DNA of 64,000 nucleotides from Balneola sp. MJW-20 (GTDB taxonomy: Bacteria; Bacteroidota; Rhodothermia; Balneolales; Balneolaceae). The stretch's first letter is position 1. The number at the start of each line of letters is the position of its first letter. The stretch covers positions 62,001-126,000 of the forward strand of contig NZ_JBFNXW010000001.1 in the NCBI RefSeq assembly GCF_040811775.1. Direction: 5' to 3'. A program made the position numbers and the translations under genes. Positions 7,948 to 17,166 of the stretch are shown in pieces. The notes beneath the pieces were generated by a model that searched no databases, was not told the DNA's origin, and worked only from the letters and a program-made list of their open reading frames with translations.

Positions 7948-9324
7948 ATGATCAAAACGATAAATCCTGCAACGGGCAGGGATATTCAGGCCTTTGAACT
8001 GATGACCAACAGACAGGTATCAGAGATTATTGAACAGGCAGTATCTGCGCAAGTTAGCTGGAGAGCCCGCACTTATGAACAAAGGGGAAAATACCTGAAG
8101 AAGGTTGCTGATTTATTAAGGCAGAAAAAAAAGGAACTTGCTGAATTGATGGCTGAAGAGATGGGCAAGCCATTGGCACAGGGAGAATCTGAAGCAGAAA
8201 AATGTGCATGGGTCTGTGAGTATTATGCAGATCATGCGGAGGAATTCCTGGAAGATGAGCCCGTATCAACGGATGCTTCCAGGAGCTATGTACATTTTGA
8301 GCCTCTGGGTGTAATTCTCTCCATTATGCCCTGGAATTATCCTCTTTGGCAGGTCCTGAGATTCAGCGCTCCCGCCCTGATGGCCGGTAACGGAGTGATC
8401 CTGAAACATTCTGAGAATACCACCGGGTGTTCGCTGATGATCGAGAAGATCATGCACCAGGCAGGAATCCCGGCTGAACTGTTCCGCAGTATTATAGTGG
8501 AAGTGGATCAGGTAAAAGAGGTCATCGAGAATAAAGGAATAGCGGCAGTTACCTTAACAGGCAGCACGCGGGCGGGCAAAGCAGTAGCCTCTCAAGCAGG
8601 TGCAGCTCTTAAAAAAACGGTACTTGAGCTGGGAGGAAGTGATCCATATATCATACTGGAAGACGCAAATCTGGATAAGGCTGCAGAAAAATGTGTTACT
8701 TCCCGGTTATTGAATAGTGGTCAGTCTTGTATTGCAGCGAAAAGATTTGTGGTAGTCGACCAGGTCTATGATTCCTTTGTATCAAAAGTGAAAAAGCTAT
8801 TGTCCGATAAGAAGATCGGTGATCCCTTTGACCAACATACCGATGTAGGACCAATGGCGAGAACTGACCTGCGGGATGAGTTACATAAACAGGTGCAAAA
8901 AAGTACAGAGCAAGGGGCAGAATGCGTTTTAGGAGGTAAAATTCCTGAACAGGAAGGGGCCTGGTACCCGGTTACTTTGCTTACAAATGTGAAAAAAGGA
9001 ATGCCTGCTTACCAAGAAGAGCTTTTTGGTCCGGTCGCTGCTGTGATTCGGGTCAATGATGAAGAGGAAGCGATCCGGGTTGCAAATGATTCGGTCTACG
9101 GACTTGGCGGAGCTGTATTTTCAGAAGACATTGAGAAAGCTGAAGCTATTGCTTCTGAGAAATTGCAGGCTGGGTGCTGCTTTGTGAATGATTTTGTTCG
9201 CTCCGACCCCCGTCTTCCTTTCGGAGGTCTAAAACAATCCGGTTATGGCAGGGAGCTGAGTAAATATGGAATCCGTGAATTCGTGAACTGCAAGACCGTT
9301 TATGTCAGTAAACAGGGCGACTAA
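7948..9324 (+). CDS. NAD(P)-dependent aldehyde dehydrogenase (succinate-semialdehyde type)
   Basis: Oxidises an aldehyde to the acid. Aldehyde dehydrogenase superfamily motifs appear in order: MPWNYPLWQV (cofactor cleft), LTGSTRAGKAV (Rossmann loop), LELGGSDPYI with the general-base Glu, NSGQSCIAAKR with the catalytic Cys, and EELFGPVAAV. About 458 residues, the standard size for the succinate-semialdehyde group. The ATG at 7948 is preferred because AGGAAG lies just ahead of it; an ATG four codons earlier is possible. It directly follows the class III aminotransferase and probably oxidises that enzyme's semialdehyde product. Exact substrate is inferred, not shown. Confidence 0.88.
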   Translation: MIKTINPATGRDIQAFELMTNRQVSEIIEQAVSAQVSWRARTYEQRGKYLKKVADLLRQKKKELAELMAEEMGKPLAQGESEAEKCAWVCEYYADHAEEFLEDEPVSTDASRSYVHFEPLGVILSIMPWNYPLWQVLRFSAPALMAGNGVILKHSENTTGCSLMIEKIMHQAGIPAELFRSIIVEVDQVKEVIENKGIAAVTLTGSTRAGKAVASQAGAALKKTVLELGGSDPYIILEDANLDKAAEKCVTSRLLNSGQSCIAAKRFVVVDQVYDSFVSKVKKLLSDKKIGDPFDQHTDVGPMARTDLRDELHKQVQKSTEQGAECVLGGKIPEQEGAWYPVTLLTNVKKGMPAYQEELFGPVAAVIRVNDEEEAIRVANDSVYGLGGAVFSEDIEKAEAIASEKLQAGCCFVNDFVRSDPRLPFGGLKQSGYGRELSKYGIREFVNCKTVYVSKQGD

Positions 9325-9392
9325 TTTTCGCAGGAAAAGGGTTATCTCAGAGAGCCTTGCGAGTCACACACCACTCATCTAGGCAGAGACTT

Positions 9393-9417
9393 CTTTGTAA
9401 CACTGTCACTTTGTAAC
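9393..9417. repeat. Direct repeat ahead of nadE
   Basis: CTTTGTAAC occurs twice (9393-9401 and 9409-9417), 16 bases apart, 30-54 bases before the nadE start. It may be a regulator site or only low-complexity spacer like the heptamer arrays elsewhere in the window. No terminator or promoter is clear in the 122-base spacer. Confidence 0.4.
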
Positions 9418-9446
9418 TTGTATCAAAAATAAACATACCCAGACTA

Positions 9447-11162
9447 TTGAAGATCCGACTTTCACAACTGAATCCTGTTATCGGAGATCTTACCGGAAAC
9501 AAAGATAAGATCATCCGATCGATCCAAAATGCTGAAGAAGACGGGATTGAACTGCTGATCCTTCCTGAACTGATGTTAACCGGATACCCGCCTATGGATC
9601 TTCTGGAAAAAGAAGCTTTTCGGGAGAGTTGTTATCAGCTGAACAGGGAGATCATTGATCATACCGGAGCAATGACCGTGATCTTCGGCTCGATTACACC
9701 CAACCACAGCGGAGTGGGACGAAAATGCTATAATTCTGCCATCGTAGCCGCTAACGGGGATCAGATAGCTCTTGTACATAAGGCTTTGTTGCCCACCTAC
9801 GATGTGTTTGATGATCTAAGATATTTTGAGCCGGGAAGTGAATTTAAACCGGTTGTGATAGGCGGAGTTTCCTTTGGGATCACCGTATGTGAAGATATCT
9901 GGTACAATGCTAACGAGATTAATTATCATATATACGATGTAAACCCGGCAGAACTTCTGGTAGAGCAGGGTGCCCAGGCTATTATTAATATTTCTGCATC
10001 ACCCTTTACCAAGTATAAGCCTCACAGCCGCCGTTCAATGCTTCAGGGACATGCGAAAAAGTATAAACGGCCTTTATTTTATGTTAACTCTGTCGGTGCA
10101 CAGACCGAGCTGGTCTTTGATGGAGACTCACTGATCGCCGATCCTCAGGGTAATATGCTTGCCCGGGCTGCCCGGTTTGAAGAATGTAACCTGGATATAC
10201 ATTATCATGCTCAGGATCAGGGGATAAGTATCCTTAATGCTGAACCTGCTGCATTGGAGGATCCTCCGGAGGAACAATCCATCTTCAGGGCACTGACGCT
10301 TGGATTGAGAGACTATATGGAAAAAACGGGGATCTCGGATAAGGTCCTGGTGGGATTGAGTGGGGGTATCGATTCCGCTTTAGTCTGTGCGATCGCAGCG
10401 GAAGCATTGGGTCCCGAAAATGTAATAGCGGTCACCATGCCTTCGCAGTTCTCATCCAGTGGTAGTGTAAGTGATTCCGAGAAGCTGGCTCAAAATCTTG
10501 GAATTAAACTCCATGAGATCGCAATCAAAGATATTTATGATGTATTCATGGATAAACTGGATCCGCTTTTTAAGGATACAGAGTTTGGTGTTGCTGAAGA
10601 AAACCTGCAGAGCCGGATCCGCGGAAATTTACTTATGACCTTATCAAATAAATTCGGTTACATGCTGCTGAATACCGGAAATAAATCGGAACTGGCAGTA
10701 GGTTATTGCACCCTGTATGGAGATATGGCAGGAGGTCTGGCGCTGATTTCGGATGTGTATAAAACCGAAGTTTATTCTATCGCGCGATGGTATAATGAGA
10801 AATACCATGGAAAGGAGATTATACCCGATAGTATTATCGAAAAGGAGCCAAGTGCTGAATTGAGGCCGGATCAAAAAGATACGGATTCTCTTCCTGACTA
10901 CGGAACACTGGATGCTGTTTTGAAGTACTATATTGAGGACCAGAGTTCAAGAGAAGAGATCATAGCTCAGGGCATTCCGGAAGAAGTGACTGACCGTGTG
11001 ATCGGTCTGGTCGACCGAAATGAATATAAACGTTATCAGTCAGCTCCGGGTCTGAAGGTTTCACCCAAATCATTTGGTATAGGTAGGAGATGGCCGATCG
11101 TACAGAGATGGACCGGTCATGAAAGGAAGTTGAAGGAGACTGAGGTAAGTAACAAAAATTAG
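9447..11162 (+). CDS. nadE: Glutamine-dependent NAD+ synthetase
   Basis: Last step of NAD synthesis: deamido-NAD + ATP + glutamine to NAD. Two domains. An N-terminal nitrilase-type glutaminase (about 1-270) has the Glu in LPELMLTGYPP, the Lys in HKALLPTYDVF and the Cys in ITVCEDIW. A C-terminal synthetase (about 290-571) has the PP-loop GLSGGIDSALV, plus NKSELAVGY and SDVYKTEVY. All catalytic residues are present, so it can use glutamine. The start is a TTG at 9447, supported by the family N-terminus MKIRLSQLNPVIGDL. It is monocistronic as far as can be seen. A kynurenine-type pair at 34-36 kb may feed related metabolism but is far away. Confidence 0.95.
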   Translation: MKIRLSQLNPVIGDLTGNKDKIIRSIQNAEEDGIELLILPELMLTGYPPMDLLEKEAFRESCYQLNREIIDHTGAMTVIFGSITPNHSGVGRKCYNSAIVAANGDQIALVHKALLPTYDVFDDLRYFEPGSEFKPVVIGGVSFGITVCEDIWYNANEINYHIYDVNPAELLVEQGAQAIINISASPFTKYKPHSRRSMLQGHAKKYKRPLFYVNSVGAQTELVFDGDSLIADPQGNMLARAARFEECNLDIHYHAQDQGISILNAEPAALEDPPEEQSIFRALTLGLRDYMEKTGISDKVLVGLSGGIDSALVCAIAAEALGPENVIAVTMPSQFSSSGSVSDSEKLAQNLGIKLHEIAIKDIYDVFMDKLDPLFKDTEFGVAEENLQSRIRGNLLMTLSNKFGYMLLNTGNKSELAVGYCTLYGDMAGGLALISDVYKTEVYSIARWYNEKYHGKEIIPDSIIEKEPSAELRPDQKDTDSLPDYGTLDAVLKYYIEDQSSREEIIAQGIPEEVTDRVIGLVDRNEYKRYQSAPGLKVSPKSFGIGRRWPIVQRWTGHERKLKETEVSNKN

Positions 11163-11265
11163 TCTGTTTACTCTTAAACCATACCCTCAGGCTAAAATTT
11201 GGCTCTCAATTCAGGTTCAGAATTATTACTTTATTCCCAATCTAAAAAATCTACGGTTGATCTAC

Positions 11266-13275
11266 ATGCGGAACAAAACTATCAAATTTCTGGCTATGAT
11301 CAGTGTGATCCTGACAGGATCCCTTTTTAATAATGTTGTAGCTCAGAATAAATCGGATATTGATCTGGAGGATATGCCTCTGAGATTGCTTCCTTATACT
11401 AACCCTATGCAGGGGCTGGGTAACAGCAGTGCGGATAATACCCCTACTGCAGTAAAAGATCTGGATCCCTTCCAGAGAGATCTGCTGGCCCGAATTTCAG
11501 AGGTATATAAGATCCACATTTCTGCATTGGATGCTCAGGTTCAGAATGAACCGGTGGAAGCTGAAAAAAGGATCAATAATGCACTGACCGCAACTCAGGA
11601 CCTGCTCGACGACTACCCTGAGATCCAGAGTGATCAGCGTTTCACCGAACTATACCGTTCTGTTATTTCCGAATACCGTCAGTTTTATGGTATCACAGAG
11701 ATGGAAAATGAAGCGGAAGGAGAGATCTTCGCTATACAGGAAGAATTATTTTCTGAAGATGATTCTTGGATGAAGGGTAACTTCTCTTTTCCGGAAGATG
11801 CTGTACTACCAAAAACCGATGTTCCGCTGATCCAGAACCAGCAGGTTAACCGTCATTTGGTTTACTATACTCTTCGAAGACCTGAGGTTATGGAAACCTG
11901 GCTGCAAAGGGCAGAAACCTATCAGCCGATGATGCGAAAGATCTTCAGAGAAGAGCGTGTGCCGGAAGAGCTAACCTACCTGGCATTCATTGAAAGTGGA
12001 CTGAATCCCACTGCCAGAAGCTGGGCTGCTGCTGTCGGCATGTGGCAATTTATCAGGGCTACCGGCTCCGTGTATGGCCTTGAAGTAAACTGGTGGATCG
12101 ACGAGCGTCGTGATCCTGAGAAAGCAACCAGAGCAGCAGCACGTCACCTGCGTGACCTCTACAATATCTGGGGCGACTGGCATCTTGCGATGGCAAACTA
12201 CAATATTAGCCCCAGGGGATTAAAAAGAGCGATCAGCCGCGCAGGCGGTGTGGAAGATTACTGGGCAGCCTATCCCTATCTGCCTCGTGAGACCCGGGGT
12301 TATGTACCCGGCTTCATTGCAACTGCTATGATCGCAATGAATCCAACCGAATTCGGCTTTCAGGAAGAGTATGAGGGTACTCCATACAGCTACGAAGTTG
12401 TAGAAGTAAACGGATTAATGGAACTGAGCTCACTTGCCCAGGCGGCCGGAATCACCACTGATCAGCTTAAAGAATATAATCCGGAGCTTTTGAGATGGGC
12501 CACTCCTCCGGGCAGCAAATATCCGCTTAAGATACCTGCCGACCGAAAAGAACTGTTTTTGGAGAATTACTCTAAGATCCCTGAGCAGGAAAGAAGTCAG
12601 AATATTACAATGCATACGGTTAAAAGAGGCGAGTCGCTGGGTGTCATAGCAAGAAAATATGGAACGACTGTTGCTGGTATTTATGCCTCTAACGATAATT
12701 TGTCCAATACTATATATCCGGGCCAGAGACTGGCTATTCCTTTGCCAAAAGGAGCGGAAGAGGCTATCTCAGCAAACCGTCCCAGCAATCAGACCTCGAC
12801 ATCTTCAAGCCGCACAAGCAGCAGTTCCAGAAGATCTGCTCCGGCTAATTCCACACCGGTAACTTATAAAGTAAAGACCGGAGACACTGTAGGGCACATT
12901 GCCGAATGGTATGACGTAAGAGCCTGGGAAATCAGAAGCTGGAACGGTATTGGTAATACGATCCGTGTCGGGAAGAGCCTTACCATATATGTGCCTCAAA
13001 ACCGGGCTTCTCATTACGAAAAGATCAATACCATGGGATTTGCGGAAAAGCAAAACCTGGAAAGAAAGCAAAGAAGCGGAGAAAATATATTTCTTGCTTC
13101 CGCAACATCCGACAGTGATGATGGTTTCAGAACCTACACCGTTCAAAGAAATGATACATTGAGCGGAATCGCGGATAAGTTCGGTGTATCGTTATCTCAG
13201 ATCAGAAACCTGAATGGTATTAATGGTTCCCGAATCTATGTAGGACAAAAGATAAAGATAAGCAGGATCAATTAA
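11266..13275 (+). CDS. Lytic murein transglycosylase with three LysM domains (MltD-like)
   Basis: Cleaves peptidoglycan glycan strands to 1,6-anhydro products. Signal peptide (FLAMISVILTGSLF) ending near VVAQ. The SLT domain has the catalytic Glu in FIESGLNP (about residue 243), then AAAVGMWQFI and YGLEVNWW, with MANYNISP further on. Three C-terminal LysM repeats begin HTVKRGESL, YKVKTGDTV and YTVQRNDTL, with a Ser-rich linker between the first and second. About 669 residues. ATG at 11266 chosen over the TTG at 11257. An S41 protease starts four bases after the stop, a pairing that suggests coupled cell-wall hydrolase and turnover control. Its anhydro products are what AnmK recycles. Confidence 0.92.
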   Translation: MRNKTIKFLAMISVILTGSLFNNVVAQNKSDIDLEDMPLRLLPYTNPMQGLGNSSADNTPTAVKDLDPFQRDLLARISEVYKIHISALDAQVQNEPVEAEKRINNALTATQDLLDDYPEIQSDQRFTELYRSVISEYRQFYGITEMENEAEGEIFAIQEELFSEDDSWMKGNFSFPEDAVLPKTDVPLIQNQQVNRHLVYYTLRRPEVMETWLQRAETYQPMMRKIFREERVPEELTYLAFIESGLNPTARSWAAAVGMWQFIRATGSVYGLEVNWWIDERRDPEKATRAAARHLRDLYNIWGDWHLAMANYNISPRGLKRAISRAGGVEDYWAAYPYLPRETRGYVPGFIATAMIAMNPTEFGFQEEYEGTPYSYEVVEVNGLMELSSLAQAAGITTDQLKEYNPELLRWATPPGSKYPLKIPADRKELFLENYSKIPEQERSQNITMHTVKRGESLGVIARKYGTTVAGIYASNDNLSNTIYPGQRLAIPLPKGAEEAISANRPSNQTSTSSSRTSSSSRRSAPANSTPVTYKVKTGDTVGHIAEWYDVRAWEIRSWNGIGNTIRVGKSLTIYVPQNRASHYEKINTMGFAEKQNLERKQRSGENIFLASATSDSDDGFRTYTVQRNDTLSGIADKFGVSLSQIRNLNGINGSRIYVGQKIKISRIN

Positions 13276-13279
13276 GGGA

Positions 13280-14923
13280 ATGAACATCAGCCTGAATAAG
13301 AAGTATTCAATTTTAATTCTTCTGTTAACCATTACGTGGGCTGATATTGCTGCACAGCAATCAGACGTTTACTTCCTGATCAAAAAGAATTTCAGCATTT
13401 TCAGTAAGACCTATGAAAATGTAGCTTTGGATTATGTTGATGAAGTAGATCCTGAAATTCTGATGCGTAACGGCCTCAATGCAATGCTGGAAACGCTGGA
13501 TCCATATACTGTTTTATTCTCGGAAGCTCAGAATGAAGAAGCAGAGATCAGGTCGGGTAGTAATTTTGCCGGAATCGGTGTTGAGCTGGGGTTCCGGGAT
13601 GGAAATGTAGTAGTGGTGGCTCCTTTAGAGGGCGGGCCTGCCGAAGAATCCGGGATCCGGGCTGGAGACATTATTATTTCGGTGGACGGAGTTCCTGCTG
13701 AGGACCTTCAGCCGGAAGAAGTGCTGGATCTTACCATCGGTGAAGCCGGTTCTGAATTAACACTAACCATTCAGCGCTTCGGTTCTGAAGACCCGCTTGA
13801 TCTGATACTCACACGGCGCAGGACTGAAGTAAGAAATGTGAGTTTTGCAGGACTTGTTCCCGGTAATGAGGATATAGCCTATCTCAGACTCAATCAGTTT
13901 GGAATTGGATCAGCGGAAGAGATCCGTGAAAGACTGGTTGGATTCAATGAGCAGTCCGGTATCAAAGGAATGATATTAGACCTGAGAGACAATCCCGGCG
14001 GAGTTGTACAGGAGGCAGTTTCCATTGTAGATAAATTTGTTGAACCCGGGATCACAGTAGTAGAAACCAGAGGCAGAAAAGCCGAGTACAATGCATTTTA
14101 CACCTCCAGAGAGCCTGTATTATTCAATAAACCGCTGGTTATTTTAATGAACGGCGGTTCAGCAAGTGCTTCTGAGGTGGTAGCCGGAGCCATTCAGGAT
14201 CTTGACCGGGGGGTTATTCTGGGTGAACAAAGTTTTGGTAAAGGGCTGGTTCAGGTAGTAAAACCACTGCCGTATAATACTTCTATGAAGGTTACTATAG
14301 CCAGGTATTACACACCCAGCGGCAGAAGTATCCAATCCATAAATTATACTCATCAGGGAAATAATTCGGGAGTCGTTAAAACGGGTGTAGGCTCCGGGAT
14401 ATATAAGACCCGTAACGGCCGGTCGGTATCGGAAGGAAGAGGAATTGAGCCGGATATTGAGCTGAAGTCAGATATGCCAAGCCTATTGGAGATAGCATTG
14501 ATACAAAATGGGGCCTTTTTTAATTATGCTACCAGATTTGAGTCAGAGAATGACAGTTATGAGGCTTCCGAACTTTCACAGGAGATCTATGACGAATTCC
14601 TCAGTTACCTGTCAGATTCCGGGTTTTCATTTAAAACCGAATCTCAAAAGTTACTTGATGAGCTGAAGGAAAAAATTCAGGATCTGGAAGGTGCTGATGA
14701 ACGTATCTCTGCTTTTGAAGAGCTTATTGAAGAGGAAAAGCAAAGCATGTTTATTAAACAGCAGGCCAAGATCAAAAGAAGACTGTTCCTTGAACTGGTT
14801 TCAAGATTTGATGGCGCAACAGGAAGAACAGAAAAGAGTCTGATCATTGACCCTCAGGTAAATGAAGCGATCAGCCTGATCAACGATCCGGATCGGATCG
14901 ATCAGATACTGAGCGGATCCTGA
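13280..14923 (+). CDS. Carboxy-terminal processing peptidase, S41 family
   Basis: A periplasmic serine protease with a Ser-Lys dyad that trims or degrades proteins from their C-termini. Signal peptide (residues 1-25, ending DIAAQ). PDZ domain about 95-175 (VVVAPLEGGPAEESGIRAGDIII). Protease core with LDLRDNPGG, catalytic serine region GGSASASEVVAGA (about 293-305) and lysine loop EQSFGKGLVQ. A C-terminal coiled-coil-rich tail follows to residue 547. Positioned four bases after the lytic transglycosylase gene and two bases before the PHP gene, so probably co-transcribed. The lytic enzyme may be a substrate, as known for other CTPs and cell-wall hydrolases; that is an inference here. Confidence 0.92.
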   Translation: MNISLNKKYSILILLLTITWADIAAQQSDVYFLIKKNFSIFSKTYENVALDYVDEVDPEILMRNGLNAMLETLDPYTVLFSEAQNEEAEIRSGSNFAGIGVELGFRDGNVVVVAPLEGGPAEESGIRAGDIIISVDGVPAEDLQPEEVLDLTIGEAGSELTLTIQRFGSEDPLDLILTRRRTEVRNVSFAGLVPGNEDIAYLRLNQFGIGSAEEIRERLVGFNEQSGIKGMILDLRDNPGGVVQEAVSIVDKFVEPGITVVETRGRKAEYNAFYTSREPVLFNKPLVILMNGGSASASEVVAGAIQDLDRGVILGEQSFGKGLVQVVKPLPYNTSMKVTIARYYTPSGRSIQSINYTHQGNNSGVVKTGVGSGIYKTRNGRSVSEGRGIEPDIELKSDMPSLLEIALIQNGAFFNYATRFESENDSYEASELSQEIYDEFLSYLSDSGFSFKTESQKLLDELKEKIQDLEGADERISAFEELIEEEKQSMFIKQQAKIKRRLFLELVSRFDGATGRTEKSLIIDPQVNEAISLINDPDRIDQILSGS

Positions 14924-14924
14924 A

Positions 14925-15776
14925 ATGGCGCAAAAGGCAGACCTGCATATCCATACAAAACATTCTGATGGTCGCCTGACGCCTGCTGAAGCGGTGGAGT
15001 GGGCTGTTGAAAAAAACCTTTCTGTAATTTCTATCACCGACCATGATACGTATGAAGGTTATTTCGAAGCAAAGGAGATGGCAGATGAAGCCGGTATCGC
15101 TTGCATTCCCGGGGTAGAGATAACCACTAATTTCAGAAGCCGTGAATGCCACCTGCTAGCTTACAACTTTGAAACCGACACTAACTACCTGGCAGATTTC
15201 CTCAATAAACAGAAGCGGGCCCGCAAAGACCGAATTAAGGGTATTATTGCTACCTTGAAGAGTAAAGGAGTGGAAGTGGATTATGATGAGGTCTGGGCAG
15301 AAGCTAATGGAGCGAATATGGGGAGGCCTCACCTTGCCCGGGTAATGGTGGATAAAGGCTATGCTGGTAATGTGAATGAAGCTTTTATCCGTTACTTAAG
15401 TGATAAGCAACTGGGAAATATTGATAACAGTTATCCGGACTACAAAAAAGTTATCGAGATAGTTAAAAATGTTGGTGGAGCAATTTTAGTAGCCCATCCC
15501 GGCAGAATGTATAATGAAAACGAAGTCGAGGAATTCATTGCATCCGGAATTGATGGTCTTGAGTGCATACATCCGAGTCATAATTGGGAAACCCAGAAGA
15601 AATTTACTGAGATCTGTGAAAAAAACTCGCTGCTCATGACCGGAGGCTCGGATTGCCATGATAGCATGGGAAGCGGATATTCACATTTCGGAGTTGTAAC
15701 CATTGCTACCAAACATGTAGACAAGATGCTGCGAATGACCGAGCAGCGAAAGAAAATAGTAGATATTAAAAACTGA
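14925..15776 (+). CDS. PHP-domain phosphoesterase (RNase AM / nucleoside 3',5'-bisphosphatase type)
   Basis: Metal-dependent phosphoesterase, 283 residues. PHP motifs are complete: HIHTKHSDGRLTP, SITDHDTYEG, GVEITTNF, LLAYNF, ILVAHPGR and GGSDCHDS, supplying the His/Asp trinuclear metal site. The closest characterised relatives are YciV/RNase AM, which act on 3',5'-bisphosphonucleotides and RNA 5' ends; the exact substrate is an inference. The ATG is two bases after the S41 protease stop, and ribH follows after eight bases, making a tight operon. No signal peptide, so cytoplasmic. Confidence 0.88.
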   Translation: MAQKADLHIHTKHSDGRLTPAEAVEWAVEKNLSVISITDHDTYEGYFEAKEMADEAGIACIPGVEITTNFRSRECHLLAYNFETDTNYLADFLNKQKRARKDRIKGIIATLKSKGVEVDYDEVWAEANGANMGRPHLARVMVDKGYAGNVNEAFIRYLSDKQLGNIDNSYPDYKKVIEIVKNVGGAILVAHPGRMYNENEVEEFIASGIDGLECIHPSHNWETQKKFTEICEKNSLLMTGGSDCHDSMGSGYSHFGVVTIATKHVDKMLRMTEQRKKIVDIKN

Positions 15777-15784
15777 GCTGGCTT

Positions 15785-16246
15785 ATGGAACTGATCGAAG
15801 GAAACAGCAAACCCGGTAAAGCAAAGATCGGTATCGCTGTATCAAGATGGAATTCACTGATCACTGAAAAAATGCTTGAGGGAGCACTGAAATCTCTCAG
15901 GGCAAATGGGATAGAAGAAGAGGATATCACCGTGGTAAGATGTCCGGGTTCTTATGAACTCCCGCTTGCAGTACAAAAACTATTTGAGCATCGTGAACTC
16001 GACGGAGTGATCGCATTGGGAGTTGTGATAAGGGGAGGGACTCCCCATTTTGATTATGTATGTGATGCTGTAAACAGAGGAATCACGGATCTTATCTTAA
16101 AACACAATAAACCCGTAGCCTTTGGCGTACTAACCACCGATGATATAAAGCAAGCCAAAGAACGTGTCAGTGACAAAGGAAATAAGGGATCTGAGGCAGC
16201 ACTGGCTATGCTAGAAATGATATCTCTTGACCGAAAATTGAAATAG
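15785..16246 (+). CDS. ribH: 6,7-dimethyl-8-ribityllumazine synthase
   Basis: Penultimate step of riboflavin synthesis: condenses 5-amino-6-ribitylaminouracil with dihydroxybutanone phosphate, usually as an icosahedral or pentameric assembly. 153 residues, normal length. Substrate-binding motifs: VSRWNSLITEKML, RCPGSYELPLA, ALGVVIRGGTPHFDYV with the catalytic His, and FGVLTTDD. Eight bases after the PHP gene. No FMN riboswitch-like region precedes it, which fits its position inside an operon rather than at its head. No other rib gene is in the window. Confidence 0.95.
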   Translation: MELIEGNSKPGKAKIGIAVSRWNSLITEKMLEGALKSLRANGIEEEDITVVRCPGSYELPLAVQKLFEHRELDGVIALGVVIRGGTPHFDYVCDAVNRGITDLILKHNKPVAFGVLTTDDIKQAKERVSDKGNKGSEAALAMLEMISLDRKLK

Positions 16247-16323
16247 CAGCTCATATCTTACACCTTGATAGTAGAGCGTTAAAACTCTAACTTAAAAGGC
16301 TTGAAATCTAACCAAATATCTAC

Positions 16324-17151
16324 TTGGAAGAGCTAAGTCTTACAAATAAAAAACAGACCTCCGAAGATAAGGAAAAGCAGTCTCTGCTTTGTGAGTCCGG
16401 TGAGATTCCTGCCCATATAGCCATTATTATGGATGGTAATGGGAGGTGGGCTAAAAGCAAGGGCAGCATACGGTTACATGGCCACAAAGTAGGAGTTGAT
16501 TCGGTTCGCGATATCACCGAAGCATGTGCTCAGCTTGGAGTTAAGTACCTGACACTATATGCTTTTTCAACCGAGAATTGGGGCAGACCTTCAGCAGAGG
16601 TCAGAGGACTAATGCGCTTACTCGTGTCCTCTCTCAGAAAAGAGGCGGAAAACCTGAATGAAAATAACATACGATTGGTCACTATTGGCCAGATGGATCG
16701 TTTTCCTCAGGATTGTCAGGAAGAATTACAGGAAGCTATTGACCTCACCAGCGGGAATGACCGTCTTGAGTTATGCCTGGCGTTGAGTTATTCCGGCAGA
16801 TGGGATATCACAGAGGCAGTTAAGAAAATTGCACATCATGTTAAGGAAGGACGACTGGATCCTGACCTGATCAATGATCAGATGATCAGTGACCATCTTT
16901 CCACTGCAGACGTTCCGGATCCCGACCTCATTATCCGTACCAGTGGTGAATATCGGATTTCAAACTTTTTGTTATGGCAGTTAGCCTACTCCGAACTCTA
17001 CATGACTAAAACCTACTGGCCCGATTTCAGACGTGATGAATTATACGAAGCCATTGAATCATTTCAGCAGAGAGACCGGAGATTCGGTAGAATAAATACA
17101 TCATCCGGACAAGATTCCGTTAGCTCAAACCTATTTAACAAAAAATCTTAA
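16324..17151 (+). CDS. uppS: Undecaprenyl diphosphate synthase (cis-prenyltransferase)
   Basis: Makes C55 undecaprenyl diphosphate, the lipid carrier for peptidoglycan and glycans, from FPP and IPP. Signatures: HIAIIMDGNGRWAK with the catalytic Asp, LHGHKVG, YLTLYAFSTENWGRP and the C-terminal LIIRTSGEYRISNFLLWQ. 275 residues with an N-terminal tail of about 30 residues before the core. The only plausible start is the TTG at 16324, because no Met precedes the IIMDGNG motif. bamA follows 15 bases later, an envelope pairing common in bacteria. The 77-base spacer before it may hold the promoter. Confidence 0.94.
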   Translation: MEELSLTNKKQTSEDKEKQSLLCESGEIPAHIAIIMDGNGRWAKSKGSIRLHGHKVGVDSVRDITEACAQLGVKYLTLYAFSTENWGRPSAEVRGLMRLLVSSLRKEAENLNENNIRLVTIGQMDRFPQDCQEELQEAIDLTSGNDRLELCLALSYSGRWDITEAVKKIAHHVKEGRLDPDLINDQMISDHLSTADVPDPDLIIRTSGEYRISNFLLWQLAYSELYMTKTYWPDFRRDELYEAIESFQQRDRRFGRINTSSGQDSVSSNLFNKKS

Positions 17152-17166
17152 GCCCTATACAACAGC

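Noticed and set aside
6732..9324. Assignment as gabT-gabD of the GABA shunt
   Set aside because: Motifs only reach family level; no substrate-specific residues can be confirmed.
16247..16323. Possible small RNA or tRNA between ribH and uppS
   Set aside because: No cloverleaf or T-loop (GTTCGA-type) signal; A/T-rich spacer only.
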